Assembly (NCBI RefSeq): GCF_000786205.1
Contig: NZ_JROH01000021.1
Span: forward strand, 1 to 60,766
Length of the DNA stretch: 60,766 nucleotides
Direction of reading: 5' to 3'
Source of the DNA: Sphingomonas sp. 37zxx
GTDB lineage: Bacteria > Pseudomonadota > Alphaproteobacteria > Sphingomonadales > Sphingomonadaceae
Part shown: positions 29,506-38,110 of the stretch, one piece after another
Position numbering within the stretch: the first letter of the stretch is position 1
Layout: the number at the start of each line of letters is the position of its first letter
Program-made: the position numbers and the translations under genes
Notes under the pieces: model-generated
The model's input: the letters and a program-made list of their open reading frames with translations, nothing else
Databases searched by the model: none
What the model was told of the DNA's origin: nothing

Positions 29506-32157
29506 CTATAGCACGCTATCAAGAGCGTCCGGCACCAGTGCCAGATTCTGGATCGCCGCCAGCCCCCATTGCGAGGCGGCGTTGGTCGAAACCCGCCGCC
29601 ATTCGATCTGGCCGCCGGGCAGCATCGTGCGCGGATCGCCATCGACCATCCCCAGCCCCGCATCGCCCGAATAAAACTCGGCCGCGGCGCGCCGGGCAAG
29701 CGCCGGATCGCCGGTCTGTACCGCAGCATAGGCGGTGAGCCGCGAATGCGCCTCGCGCAGGTTCGACGATCCCCGGCGCGGGCCGAACACCGCCACAAAC
29801 TCCGCGCGCGGCGCATTATACCAGCGGCAATAATCGAGCCACGCCTTGCGATAGCCGGGCACGTCGAGCAATTGCAGCAACTCGGCATTCACCTCGACCG
29901 CGCCGAACACCGCGTTGAGGTGCGAGAACGAAATCTCCGGCCCCGGATTGTCGAAGCGCCCGGTCTTGAGATCATAGGGGGCCGCGCCCGACAGCCAGCC
30001 ATTGGGCATCGCGCCGATACTCTCCATCCCCGCCACCAGCCGATCGCGCCAATAGGGATTGCGCGTCCGCTCCCATTCGGTGAGCCACGCGGCGGCAAGC
30101 GAGCACCAACTGGTGCCAAATGCCATGCCGACCACCCCCTCCCGATTCTGTTGGCGATCGCCGCCGGGGACTTTGCGACCGATCTCGATCGTTTGCAGCA
30201 TCGAATCCGACCGCAACAGGTCGCGCATCAAATCGCCGACGCGATCGTCGGCGGTGAGGTAATAATAGATGCGGCGATAGGCGGCGTTGCTGACGCGCGG
30301 CTGTTTCGAGCTGTCGCTGAAATGCTGCACGCCGTGGCGCGTGCCCAGCCCCTTGAACCGGCCCAGATGATAGACATCGACCTCGCCGGTATGCCGGGTC
30401 ATCGCCTCGGCCAGCCGCCAGGTCGCGGCATCGCGGGTGCGAAGCGCCTGATACCATAGCCACAGATCGGGCGAGAGCTCGCTGTTCGCCCAGGCAAAAC
30501 CGCCAATGTCATAGCGCCATTGATGCCGGTCGGCGTCATAAGTGTGCATGACATCGCCATGATCCCAAAAGCCGTACCAGGATCGGCGATCGACCTCCCC
30601 GGCATAGAAATCGGTCAGGTCGGCAAGCTGCGCCTCGATCCGTGCGCGCGGGGGCGTCGAACGATCGGGCAGCCCCCAGGGGCCAAACACTTGCGCGGCA
30701 TGGATATGGCCGGGATCGGCCATCATCTGCGGCGGGGTCGATACCGCGCCCGCCATCGCCAGCAATTCGCTGGCCGGCGGGGTGGCGGGCAAGGCCCATA
30801 ATGTCAGTTCGCTGGTGCGGGCGATGCCGCGCGCATCGTCCCAGCCGGGTTCATAATCCTCATAGGTGACGTCCAGGCCTTCGTTCTGCGCGGGATAGGC
30901 ATCCATCCCATCGACCCCGCGATAGGATCGCAGGTCCATCGGCGCGGCATCGGGCGACCAGAGCCAAGCAGTCAGCGTCGCGGCGTCCCCGGCAGCGCCG
31001 CGCACGTCGATGCCGGTGGGGTGGCGCTCCCAGAACCAGCGCAAGCCGATCGCAGCCCCGCCCTGCGGCCCGCCGACATAGCCAAGACCCGGCGCACGGC
31101 GGGCCTCGTCGGCGTCGATCCAGGCGCGGCCTTCGCCGGTGCGCTTGGCGAGCGTGGCACCATTGGCGCTTAACTGGTTCAACCGGAAATCGCTCCAGCC
31201 GGGGATGCGATCGAGCCGGTCGCGCACTGCCGGGGCCATGTCGACGAGCCGAGGCACCGCCCTGCCCGCCACCTGCGCCTCCCGAAATGCGCGGCCCGGA
31301 TCGCGGCGAAGCCCGGTGAGCGGGCGAACGGCTTCGGCGAACAGCGTGGCGGGTCCGGTGGCGATTCGGACATGGCGGTCATGCAGCGCGCCCGACATCG
31401 GCACCGTCGCGGCGACTCCTAAGCTGGTGACAAAATCCTGCTCGGGCGCGCCGTCATGGACGAAGCTGTGGACGATCCGCAGCGCGCGCGACCCGGCATA
31501 GGCATAGAGCCGCACGACGAAGGGCAGCATCCGCCGGTCCCCGCCCTGGTGCCAGCCCTCGACCTTCACCACCGCGCGCACCGGGCCGCGCTGTTCGATC
31601 GTCACTTGCGCGATGCTGCCGGTCAGCGGCACGGCATCATTGCCCGCCGGATTGGCCGAAACCGCCGCGACCAGGCGCGTTTCGCCCAATACCGTGCGCC
31701 CGCCGCTGCTGGCCGAACGCACCACCGCATCGCCGCCGCGCGCGATCTCCCACATCGTGTCGCCGGTCGAAATACGGATCGCGTCGGTAGTTTCGGCAAC
31801 GCGGATCGGCGCTGGGGGCAAGGCGGGCCGGCCCGGTGCGATCGTCACCGATGCGGGTGCGATGCCGGCGGGCAGCGCATGCGCGCTCCATTTGATCGAC
31901 CCGTCGGGCCAATAGGCGGTTGCCCAGCTCTGCACCGGCACCGCGCCCGCCGCCAGCCGCTCGGCATCACGCACCTGCCCGCGCGGCCACGGCACGCCAA
32001 AGGTCTGGCCAAGCGACAGCGCTGGTGCTTCGCGGTCGATCCAGCCGATCGAGGCCGATGGCGCGGGACGGCGCTGCGCCATCACCTGCGCCGGCAGCAT
32101 CGCGCCTGCACCTGCCAGCAGGGTTCGCTTCATCGCATCGCGGCGCGTGATCGGCAT
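29506..32157 (-). CDS. PL26-like exo-rhamnogalacturonan lyase (PcRGLX/YetA type)
   Basis: 883 residues with a Tat signal (TRRDAMKRTLLAGAGAMLPA). The N-terminal RIFT-barrel-like region starts IGWIDREAPALSLGQTFGVPWPRGQ and includes YWPDGSIKWSAHALPAG, followed by a beta-sandwich and an alpha/alpha-barrel with SWYGFWDHGDVMHTYD, WRYDIGGFAWANSE and GTRHGVQHFSDSSKQPRVSN. This is the PcRGLX/YetA layout (PF19501 and partners), founding the exo-RG-I lyases of PL26. It would release unsaturated galacturonyl-rhamnose disaccharides, the substrate of GH105, in the periplasm. It starts 1 nt after the DUF6250 lipoprotein stop, so they form one unit. Confidence 0.88.
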   Translation of the reverse strand: MPITRRDAMKRTLLAGAGAMLPAQVMAQRRPAPSASIGWIDREAPALSLGQTFGVPWPRGQVRDAERLAAGAVPVQSWATAYWPDGSIKWSAHALPAGIAPASVTIAPGRPALPPAPIRVAETTDAIRISTGDTMWEIARGGDAVVRSASSGGRTVLGETRLVAAVSANPAGNDAVPLTGSIAQVTIEQRGPVRAVVKVEGWHQGGDRRMLPFVVRLYAYAGSRALRIVHSFVHDGAPEQDFVTSLGVAATVPMSGALHDRHVRIATGPATLFAEAVRPLTGLRRDPGRAFREAQVAGRAVPRLVDMAPAVRDRLDRIPGWSDFRLNQLSANGATLAKRTGEGRAWIDADEARRAPGLGYVGGPQGGAAIGLRWFWERHPTGIDVRGAAGDAATLTAWLWSPDAAPMDLRSYRGVDGMDAYPAQNEGLDVTYEDYEPGWDDARGIARTSELTLWALPATPPASELLAMAGAVSTPPQMMADPGHIHAAQVFGPWGLPDRSTPPRARIEAQLADLTDFYAGEVDRRSWYGFWDHGDVMHTYDADRHQWRYDIGGFAWANSELSPDLWLWYQALRTRDAATWRLAEAMTRHTGEVDVYHLGRFKGLGTRHGVQHFSDSSKQPRVSNAAYRRIYYYLTADDRVGDLMRDLLRSDSMLQTIEIGRKVPGGDRQQNREGVVGMAFGTSWCSLAAAWLTEWERTRNPYWRDRLVAGMESIGAMPNGWLSGAAPYDLKTGRFDNPGPEISFSHLNAVFGAVEVNAELLQLLDVPGYRKAWLDYCRWYNAPRAEFVAVFGPRRGSSNLREAHSRLTAYAAVQTGDPALARRAAAEFYSGDAGLGMVDGDPRTMLPGGQIEWRRVSTNAASQWGLAAIQNLALVPDALDSVL

Positions 32158-32158
32158 G

Positions 32159-32863
32159 TCAGTTTCCCAGCGACTGGATGGTGAGGTTGCGAATTCGCAA
32201 ATGGCTTTGGGTGGTGCGGATCGCGAAATGGCCGGCGCGATAGGGCTGCGGATCGTCGAGGCGGAACACCGCCTGCCCGTCGCGCTCGACCGCGATTCGG
32301 CTGCCGTCGGCGATCAGCGTGATCCGGGTCCAGCGATCGGGTTGCAGCATCGCACCGGCGTCGCTTCGGTCATGTTGCGGCAGGATCGGGCGATCGCCCA
32401 CGCGGCCGACATAGCGGCGAAAGCGCGTGGTCGTATTCCGATTGCCGCCGATGCCGACATAATAGGTCGCCAGCGTGTCATAGTCGGCGAACGCGCCACT
32501 GCGCCCATGACGAAGCGGCGCGCCATCGGCTTCGCGCGCCATCCAGAAGGCGTTGAGGTCGCTCACCTGATCGTTCGCCCCGCCCTTGGCCACCGCCATC
32601 GCATCGAAACCGATCGCCACCGGCCCCTTAATCGGGCGGACCAGCCATAGGGACAGGCCAGCGGGGGTATCGATGTCGATGACGTCGCCGAAGGTCACGC
32701 GCGCGGCGGGGCTTTCGGCCTCGACCCGCCATTGCGCCGCGCTGAAGCTGGCGGGCTGCACGCAACCAACCAGCGCGGCGGCGATGACGGGCATGCCGAT
32801 CGCGCGCCATCGACGGGTCCAGGCTGATAGAGGTGCCAATGGGTGCGGCCCTATCGCCGCCAT
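32159..32863 (-). CDS. DUF6250-like lipoprotein
   Basis: 234 residues from ATG 32863. The stretch AIGMPVIAAALVGCVQP ends in a lipobox (ALVGC), so it is probably a lipoprotein. The mature part is an all-beta, concanavalin-like sandwich: LSLWLVRPIKGPVAIGFDAM, VSDLNAFWMAREADG, YYVGIGGNRNTTTRFRRYVG and a final FAIRTTQSHLRIRNLTIQ. This matches DUF6250 (PF19763-type) proteins that occur beside RG-I lyases; whether they bind or cut glycans is not established to my knowledge. It is the promoter-proximal gene of the PL26 unit and diverges from PL11. The upstream reading to 32926 lacks support. Confidence 0.75.
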   Translation of the reverse strand: MAAIGPHPLAPLSAWTRRWRAIGMPVIAAALVGCVQPASFSAAQWRVEAESPAARVTFGDVIDIDTPAGLSLWLVRPIKGPVAIGFDAMAVAKGGANDQVSDLNAFWMAREADGAPLRHGRSGAFADYDTLATYYVGIGGNRNTTTRFRRYVGRVGDRPILPQHDRSDAGAMLQPDRWTRITLIADGSRIAVERDGQAVFRLDDPQPYRAGHFAIRTTQSHLRIRNLTIQSLGN

Positions 32864-32950
32864 TGGTTGCGGATCATGGTGATGACAGCCTCTCCCCGAT
32901 GGCCTTTTCCGGGAGATTAATGGCAAGTCGGGTAGCTTGGCAAATGATTT

Positions 32951-32984
32951 CGCTATGTGGATAGCGGTGTCACAATGTGGATAG
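32951..32984. promoter_or_regulatory. operator-like repeats in PL26/PL11 divergent promoter
   Basis: CGCTAT-GTGG-ATAGCG (32951-32966) is a perfect inverted repeat. Its ATGTGGATAG core is repeated directly at 32975-32984, exactly 20 bp further on, and loosely at 33017-33025 (ATGTGGGAT). Two helical turns of spacing between copies suggest cooperative regulator binding. Similar TATGTGATA sites lie at 46026 and 54106. Confidence 0.5.
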
Positions 32985-33031
32985 ACGACCCCTGCCCCAG
33001 CAAAGTCGCTTTACATATGTGGGATTATTGC

Positions 33032-33042
33032 TCATCATATGG
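33032..33042 (-). promoter_or_regulatory. CCATATGATGA motif upstream of PL11
   Basis: Read on the minus strand this 11-mer is identical to 37750-37760 upstream of rhaM, and both are followed by GCAATA. It belongs to the TATGAT-type motif set found in several promoters here. Confidence 0.35.
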
Positions 33043-33085
33043 AACATGTCGCGGGAGACGGCATCGTGGAGCGGGAGAGGGCAGC

Positions 33086-34984
33086 GTGCGTAACCGATGG
33101 CGTCTTCATTCGCTGGCAATCCTCGCCGCCGCTATCGGTGCGGCCAGCGCTGCCCCTGTGGTTGCCCAGCATGCGCTCGATCGTGGCACCGTCGCGGTGC
33201 CGGCAGCGGAGGGCGGTAATCATGTGAGCTGGCGGCTGTTGCACGCCGATGGCAGCAAGCCGCGCTACATCCTCACGCGCGACGACCGCGAGATTGCGCG
33301 CACCGATATTCCAAGCTTTATCGATCGCGACGGCACGCCCGCGTCGCGCTATGCGGTGGCATTGGTCGGGCAAAAGCCGTCGGCGGAAATCACCCCCTGG
33401 GCGCGCGGCTATCTGCCGATCCCGCTCGATCGCCCCGCCGATCGCACCACCCCTGCGGGCGAGCGCTATGGCTATACCGCCAATGATGCCAGCGTCGGCG
33501 ACCTCGATGGCGACGGAAGCCTGGAAATCCTGGTCAAATGGGATCCGACGATCTCGAAGGACAATGCCTTTCCTGGCTATAGCGGCGAAACGCTGATCGA
33601 TGCCTATACGATGGCAGGCAAAAAGATGTGGCGGATCGATCTGGGGCGCAACATCCGCTCGGGCGCACATTACACCCATTTCATGGTGCAGGATTTCGAC
33701 GGCGATGGCCGCGCCGAACTGATGATGAAAACCGGCGACGGCACGATCGACGGCACCGGGCGCGTGCTGGGCGATGGCGACGCTGACTGGCGCGAGACCG
33801 GCGGCGAGGTCGCCCAGCGCGACCGTACCGGGGCCAAGACATTGCCCGATGGCACCCGCGTCGCGCCGATGCAGGGCCGGATCGTCAGTGGGCCGGAATA
33901 TATCACGGTTTTCGAAGGGACGACCGGGCGGGCGCTCGCCTCGGCCCCCTATGTGCCGGCGCGTGATCCTTCGACGATACGCCCCTCCGCCGCGGCGATG
34001 ACCGCTGCCTGGGGCGATGGCTATGGCAATCGCGGCGAGCGCTATCTGGCGGGCGTCGCCTATCTCGACGGCAAACGCCCGAGCGGCATTTTCGCGCGCG
34101 GCTATTATGCGCGCACCGCGATCGCCGCCTGGGACTGGCGCGGCGGCAAGCTTACGCAGCGCTGGCTGTTCGACAGCGCCGCGCCCGGCCTGCAAGCCTA
34201 TGGCGGCCAGGGCAATCACCAATTGGCGACCGCCGATGTCGACGGCGATGGCCGCGACGAAATCGTCTATGGCGCAATGGCGATCGACGATGACGGCAAG
34301 CCATTATGGACCACCGGGCTTGGCCACGGCGACGCGATGCACGTCTCCGACCTCGACCCCACTCGCCCCGGCATGGAAAAGTTCGGCGTGCTGGAAGATG
34401 TGAGGGGCAATGGCGGCGTCGGCGCGGCGATGCTCGATGCGCGCACCGGCGAGGTGCTGTGGTCGACCCCAGCCGACAAGGATACCGGGCGCGGGCTGGC
34501 CGCCGACATCGACCCCCGTCATGCCGGGGCCGAGGCCTGGGCATCGAACAGCCCCGAATTGTTCGACGCGCGCGGCAAAGTCATTCCCGGCGGCAAGCCC
34601 CGCTTCGCCAATTTCGCGATCTGGTGGGACGGCGACCGCCTGCGCGAAATGCTGAGCGGTACGCGGATCACCAAATGGGATTGGCGAAGCGCGACCGAGA
34701 CGGTGCTGCTCGACGCGACCGGCGCGGCATCGAACAACGGCACCAAGGCCACCCCGGCGCTGAGCGGCGACTTGATCGGCGACTGGCGCGAGGAAGTGTT
34801 GCTGCGCGCCGAGGACAGCAGCGAGCTGCGGCTGTACACCACCCCGATCCCGACCCGCCACGCCATCCCCGCGCTGCTGCAGGACCGGCAATATGCCAAC
34901 GCCATCGCGTGGCAGAACACCGCCTATAACCAGCCGCCGCACCCCAGCTTTTTTCTGGGCGAGCAATCGCCCCCCGCGCGCTGA
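33086..34984 (+). CDS. PL11 rhamnogalacturonan lyase, exported
   Basis: 632 residues from GTG 33086, which has GGGAGAGGG upstream and gives a proper signal peptide (VRNRWRLHSLAILAAAIGAASAAPVVAQ); a longer reading from 32957 covers promoter repeats. The eight-bladed beta-propeller of PL11 is plain, with calcium-binding aspartate blocks SVGDLDGDGSLEILVKWDP, VQDFDGDGRAELMMKTGDG and ATADVDGDGRDEIVYG, then GHGDAMHVSDLDPTRPG and GDLIGDWREEVLLR, as in Bacillus YesW. It cleaves the rhamnose-galacturonate backbone of RG-I by beta-elimination in the periplasm or outside. A strong terminator follows it. Confidence 0.95.
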   Translation: MRNRWRLHSLAILAAAIGAASAAPVVAQHALDRGTVAVPAAEGGNHVSWRLLHADGSKPRYILTRDDREIARTDIPSFIDRDGTPASRYAVALVGQKPSAEITPWARGYLPIPLDRPADRTTPAGERYGYTANDASVGDLDGDGSLEILVKWDPTISKDNAFPGYSGETLIDAYTMAGKKMWRIDLGRNIRSGAHYTHFMVQDFDGDGRAELMMKTGDGTIDGTGRVLGDGDADWRETGGEVAQRDRTGAKTLPDGTRVAPMQGRIVSGPEYITVFEGTTGRALASAPYVPARDPSTIRPSAAAMTAAWGDGYGNRGERYLAGVAYLDGKRPSGIFARGYYARTAIAAWDWRGGKLTQRWLFDSAAPGLQAYGGQGNHQLATADVDGDGRDEIVYGAMAIDDDGKPLWTTGLGHGDAMHVSDLDPTRPGMEKFGVLEDVRGNGGVGAAMLDARTGEVLWSTPADKDTGRGLAADIDPRHAGAEAWASNSPELFDARGKVIPGGKPRFANFAIWWDGDRLREMLSGTRITKWDWRSATETVLLDATGAASNNGTKATPALSGDLIGDWREEVLLRAEDSSELRLYTTPIPTRHAIPALLQDRQYANAIAWQNTAYNQPPHPSFFLGEQSPPAR

Positions 34985-35008
34985 TCGCGGCGACCCTTTC
35001 TCCCCCTG

Positions 35009-35043
35009 GGGCTGCCGGTTTCCCCCGGCAGCCCATTTTTTTT
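35009..35043 (+). terminator. rho-independent terminator after PL11
   Basis: GGGCTGCCGG (35009-35018) pairs perfectly with CCGGCAGCCC (35025-35034) around a 6-nt loop and is followed by A and eight T residues (35036-35043). It is the clearest intrinsic terminator of the window, so the CE12-GH28 genes downstream need read-through or their own promoter. Confidence 0.9.
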
Positions 35044-35057
35044 GCTAGCCACCGGGG

Positions 35058-36200
35058 ATGTGCGCGATGATGTTGTTCTTGCTGCCCGCCTTGCTGACAG
35101 GTGCCGTGATGCCCCAGCGCCCAGACCTACCTGATCCGGCGGCGCGCGATTTTTCGGTCGCGCTGGCGGAGGGGAATTACCGCGTGACGCTGCGGATCGG
35201 TGCGGCGGATCGCCCGGCGGTGACCACGGTGAAGGCCGAAAGCCGCCGGCTGATGCTGCACCAGGTCGCCACCCGCGCGGGCGAAGTGATCGAGCGGTCC
35301 TTCGTCGTCAATATCCGCAACGACCGGCTACCCCCGCCCCCCGCCAACGCCCCCGGTGGGCAGCGGGTGCTGCTCAAAGCGCGCGAGGCGGGCAGCCCTA
35401 GCTGGGACGACCGCCTCTCACTCGAATTTCTGGGCGACCCGGCGGCGGCCGTGATCGACATCGCCCCGGTCGAGGTGCCGACGCTGTATCTGACGGGTGA
35501 TTCAACCGTCACCGACCAGCGCACCGAACCCGCCGCAAGCTGGGGACAGATGCTGCCGGCGTTGCTCGACGATCGGGTGGCGGTGGCGAACCACGCCGAA
35601 TCGGGCGAAACGCTCAAATCCTTCGTGACCGAACTGCGCCTTGCCAAGCTGCTGTCGCAGATCAAGCCGGGCGATTATCTGTTCATCCAGTTCGGCCATA
35701 ACGACCAAAAGGCGAATTGGCCGCAAACCTATGCCGATCCCGAGCACGCCTATTCCGCCTATCTGCGCCTCTACATCGCCGAAGCCCGCGCGCGCGGGGC
35801 GATGCCGGTGCTGGTAACCTCGCCCGAACGCCGCAGCTTCGAGGGTGACCGGATCGTCTCGACGCTGGCCGAGCATGTCGCCGCCGCCAAGCGAGTCGCC
35901 GCTGCCGAACACGTGCCGCTGATCGACCTGAACGCCGTAAGCGTGGCGGTGTACGAAGCGCTTGGCCCCGATCGCGCGGCGCTAGCGTTCAACGATGGCG
36001 GTGCCGACAAGACCCACCATAACAATTATGGCGCATGGCTGCTGGCCAATGCGGTGGCGGGTGAGATTCGGCGCGCGATCCCCGCGCTCGCGCCGCACAT
36101 CAACGCCGCGCGCTTCGATCCGCGCCACCCGCCCGCGCCCGAGGCGGTAGCGATCGCGGCGAGCGCGGGATCGAGCGCGGTTCGCCCGGCGGGCAACTGA
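35058..36200 (+). CDS. CE12-type rhamnogalacturonan acetylesterase, exported
   Basis: 380 residues. Signal MCAMMLFLLPALLTGAVMP, then an N-terminal beta domain of about 100 residues (FSVALAEGNYRVTLRIG) and an SGNH hydrolase with GDSTVTDQ (nucleophile Ser149), FIQFGHNDQK and DKTHHNNYGAWLLA (catalytic Asp-His). This two-domain layout is that of bacterial YxiM/RhgT-type CE12 esterases that remove acetyl groups from galacturonate in RG-I. It stands 5 nt before the GH28 gene, so they are co-transcribed. A single-domain CE12 paralogue is at 55847. Confidence 0.92.
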   Translation: MCAMMLFLLPALLTGAVMPQRPDLPDPAARDFSVALAEGNYRVTLRIGAADRPAVTTVKAESRRLMLHQVATRAGEVIERSFVVNIRNDRLPPPPANAPGGQRVLLKAREAGSPSWDDRLSLEFLGDPAAAVIDIAPVEVPTLYLTGDSTVTDQRTEPAASWGQMLPALLDDRVAVANHAESGETLKSFVTELRLAKLLSQIKPGDYLFIQFGHNDQKANWPQTYADPEHAYSAYLRLYIAEARARGAMPVLVTSPERRSFEGDRIVSTLAEHVAAAKRVAAAEHVPLIDLNAVSVAVYEALGPDRAALAFNDGGADKTHHNNYGAWLLANAVAGEIRRAIPALAPHINAARFDPRHPPAPEAVAIAASAGSSAVRPAGN

Positions 36201-36205
36201 CCGCG

Positions 36206-37717
36206 ATGATCCTGAACCGCCGCACGATGCTGATCGGGATGAACGCGATGCTGATCCCCTGCCCCGCCCATGCCGCGCAGCGGATCGACGTTCGCTCGCT
36301 GGGTGCGCGCGGTGATGGCACCACGCTCGATACCGATGCGATCAACCGCGCGATCGCGCGCGCCGCCGGGGGCGGCACCGTGGTATTTCCACCGGGCCGG
36401 TATCTCAGCTTCTCGATCCGGCTGCAGAGCGACGTCACGTTGCTGCTGCAAGCAGGCGCGACGATCGTCGCCGCCGATCCGGCGCGGCATCGCGGCAGCT
36501 ATGACTTGCCCGAAATGGACGACGAGCAGCTCTATCAGGATTTCGGGCATAGCCATTGGCACAACAGCCTGATCTGGGGCGATAGCGTTCGCGGCGTTGC
36601 GATCCTGGGGCCGGGCGGGATCGACGGCGCGGGGCTGACTCGCGACGGCCCCGGTGCGCGCTGGCGCAAGCAACGCGGCGAACGCCCGCTGTCGATGCGC
36701 CAGATGACCACCGCCCAAATCGCCGCGCTCGAACCTGATGCCGCGCGGATGCAGGGCCTTGGCAACAAGGCGATCGCGCTGAAGAACGCGCGCAACGTGC
36801 GGATTGCCGGGCTGACCATCGCCAAGGGCGGCCATTTCGCGATCCTCGCCACCGGCTGCGACGATCTGGTGATCGAGGATTGCACGATCGACACCGACCG
36901 CGACGGCATCGACCTCGATTGCGTCCGGCGAGTCCGCGTGGAACGCTGCCGGGTCAATTCACCCAATGACGACGCGATCGTCCTGAAAAGCAGCCATGCG
37001 CTTGGCCGGCTGGCCCCGACGCAGGATGTGACGGTGCGCGACTGCACGGTCAGCGGCTGGGACATGGGCACGGTGCTCGACGGCACGCGGCAGGCGACGC
37101 AAATGCTCGCCCCCGATCGCGACCGCGTGACCGGGCGGATCAAGATCGGCACCGAAAGCAATGGCGGCTTCCGCCGAATCCTGATCGAGGATTGCCGGTT
37201 CGAGCGGTCACGCGGGCTGGCGATCGAAACCGTCGATGGCGGCGCGATCGAGGATGTCGTCGCGCGGCGGCTGACGATGGCCGACGTCACGACCGCGCCG
37301 CTGTTCGTGCGGCTGGGCGATCGGCGGCGGGGGCCGGAAGGCACCGGCATTGCGCGCGTTCGCGGCGTGCGGATCGAGGAGGTTCGCGCCACCGGGATCG
37401 ACCATCGCTATGCCGCGCTGCTGGCCGGCCTGCCCGGCCATGCGATCGAAGACGTCACCTTGCGCGACATCGACCTGAGCTTTGCCGGTGGCGGCACCCA
37501 GGCCGACGCCGCGCGCCGCCCACCCGCGCTTGCCGATGCCTATCCCGAACCGAGTATGTTCGGGGTGACGCCCGCCTGGGGGCTGTGGGCGCGGCATGTG
37601 CGCGGGCTGGTGATCGACGGACTGGCGATGCGAACCGAGGCCGCCGATGCCCGACCGCCGGTGTTGCTGGAAGACTGCACCGTCGCCAGTGTGCGCGCGG
37701 CGACGCCGTGGATCTGA
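36206..37717 (+). CDS. GH28-family pectinase-like hydrolase with altered catalytic motifs
   Basis: 503 residues. Signal region NRRTMLIGMNAMLIPCPAHA, possibly Tat (NRRTMLIG). A right-handed beta-helix starts IDVRSLGARGDGTTLDTDAI, the standard GH28 opening. The canonical motifs are only partly kept: NTDGID reads DRDGIDLD, GDD reads NDDAIVLKS, the GHG histidine region reads GRIKIGTESNGG without histidine, and the RIK site reads RGLAIETV. Such departures are known among rhamnogalacturonase-type GH28 enzymes, so an RG-I rather than homogalacturonan substrate is likely. It follows CE12 closely. Confidence 0.88.
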   Translation: MILNRRTMLIGMNAMLIPCPAHAAQRIDVRSLGARGDGTTLDTDAINRAIARAAGGGTVVFPPGRYLSFSIRLQSDVTLLLQAGATIVAADPARHRGSYDLPEMDDEQLYQDFGHSHWHNSLIWGDSVRGVAILGPGGIDGAGLTRDGPGARWRKQRGERPLSMRQMTTAQIAALEPDAARMQGLGNKAIALKNARNVRIAGLTIAKGGHFAILATGCDDLVIEDCTIDTDRDGIDLDCVRRVRVERCRVNSPNDDAIVLKSSHALGRLAPTQDVTVRDCTVSGWDMGTVLDGTRQATQMLAPDRDRVTGRIKIGTESNGGFRRILIEDCRFERSRGLAIETVDGGAIEDVVARRLTMADVTTAPLFVRLGDRRRGPEGTGIARVRGVRIEEVRATGIDHRYAALLAGLPGHAIEDVTLRDIDLSFAGGGTQADAARRPPALADAYPEPSMFGVTPAWGLWARHVRGLVIDGLAMRTEAADARPPVLLEDCTVASVRAATPWI

Positions 37718-37749
37718 TTATCCTTTGACCAGCCTGCGCTTGCTCGTTA

Positions 37750-37760
37750 CCATATGATGA
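37750..37760 (+). promoter_or_regulatory. CCATATGATGA motif upstream of rhaM
   Basis: An 11-bp sequence identical to the minus-strand copy at 33032-33042 in the PL11 promoter, with GCAATA 3 nt after it. It lies 39 bp before the rhaM start in the 81-bp gap after GH28. It could be an operator or include a -10 element (TATGAT). Confidence 0.35.
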
Positions 37761-37787
37761 ATAGCAATACCATATATTGCACATTGC

Positions 37788-37795
37788 AGGAGAGG
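37788..37795 (+). promoter_or_regulatory. ribosome-binding site fixing a TTG start for rhaM
   Basis: AGGAGAGG ends 3 nt before TTG 37799 (AGGAG spacing 6). This, with the match of the resulting N-terminus MIHAFRMQ to E. coli RhaM MIRKAFVMQ, sets the start at TTG and excludes the ATG at 37754. Confidence 0.75.
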
Positions 37796-37798
37796 TCG

Positions 37799-38110
37799 TT
37801 GATACACGCATTCCGGATGCAGCTTCGTCCCGGCATGACGGCGCAGTATCGCGCCGCGCATGACGCGGTCTGGCCCGAACTGGTCGATCTGCTGCACGAT
37901 GCCGGGATCAGCGATTACAGCATCTGGCACGATGCCGACAGCAACGCACTGTTCGCCACCCTGGTGCTGGCCGATCAGAACCAGCGCGACGCGCTGCCGT
38001 CGCATCCGGTGATGCAGCGTTGGTGGGCGGCGATGGCGCCGCTGATGGAAACCAACGAAGACGGATCGCCGTGCGAATGGCCGCTAGAGCAAGTGTTTCA
38101 CCTGGCATGA
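37799..38110 (+). CDS. rhaM: L-rhamnose mutarotase
   Basis: 103 residues from TTG 37799; E. coli RhaM has 104. Conserved text includes HAFRMQLRPGMTAQYRAAHD, VWPELVDLLHDAGISDYSIW, HPVMQRWWAAMAPLM and EVFHLA-like QVFHLA. The enzyme interconverts alpha and beta anomers of L-rhamnose, which helps feed the anomer-specific dehydrogenase of the rhamnose pathway encoded at 55086. Its stop codon overlaps the ATG of the GH35 gene (ATGA). Confidence 0.93.
   Translation: MIHAFRMQLRPGMTAQYRAAHDAVWPELVDLLHDAGISDYSIWHDADSNALFATLVLADQNQRDALPSHPVMQRWWAAMAPLMETNEDGSPCEWPLEQVFHLA

Noticed and set aside
26672..29674. 1000-codon plus-strand open frame opposite GH2 and hemerythrin
   Set aside because: No domain or motif is recognisable and it covers two well-supported minus-strand genes; codon-bias shadow.
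32957..33085. N-terminal extension of PL11
   Set aside because: It would translate the promoter repeats and put 43 residues before a good signal peptide; GTG 33086 has the ribosome site.
37754..37798. ATG start 15 codons earlier for rhaM
   Set aside because: It has no ribosome site and gives residues not found in RhaM; TTG 37799 is preferred.
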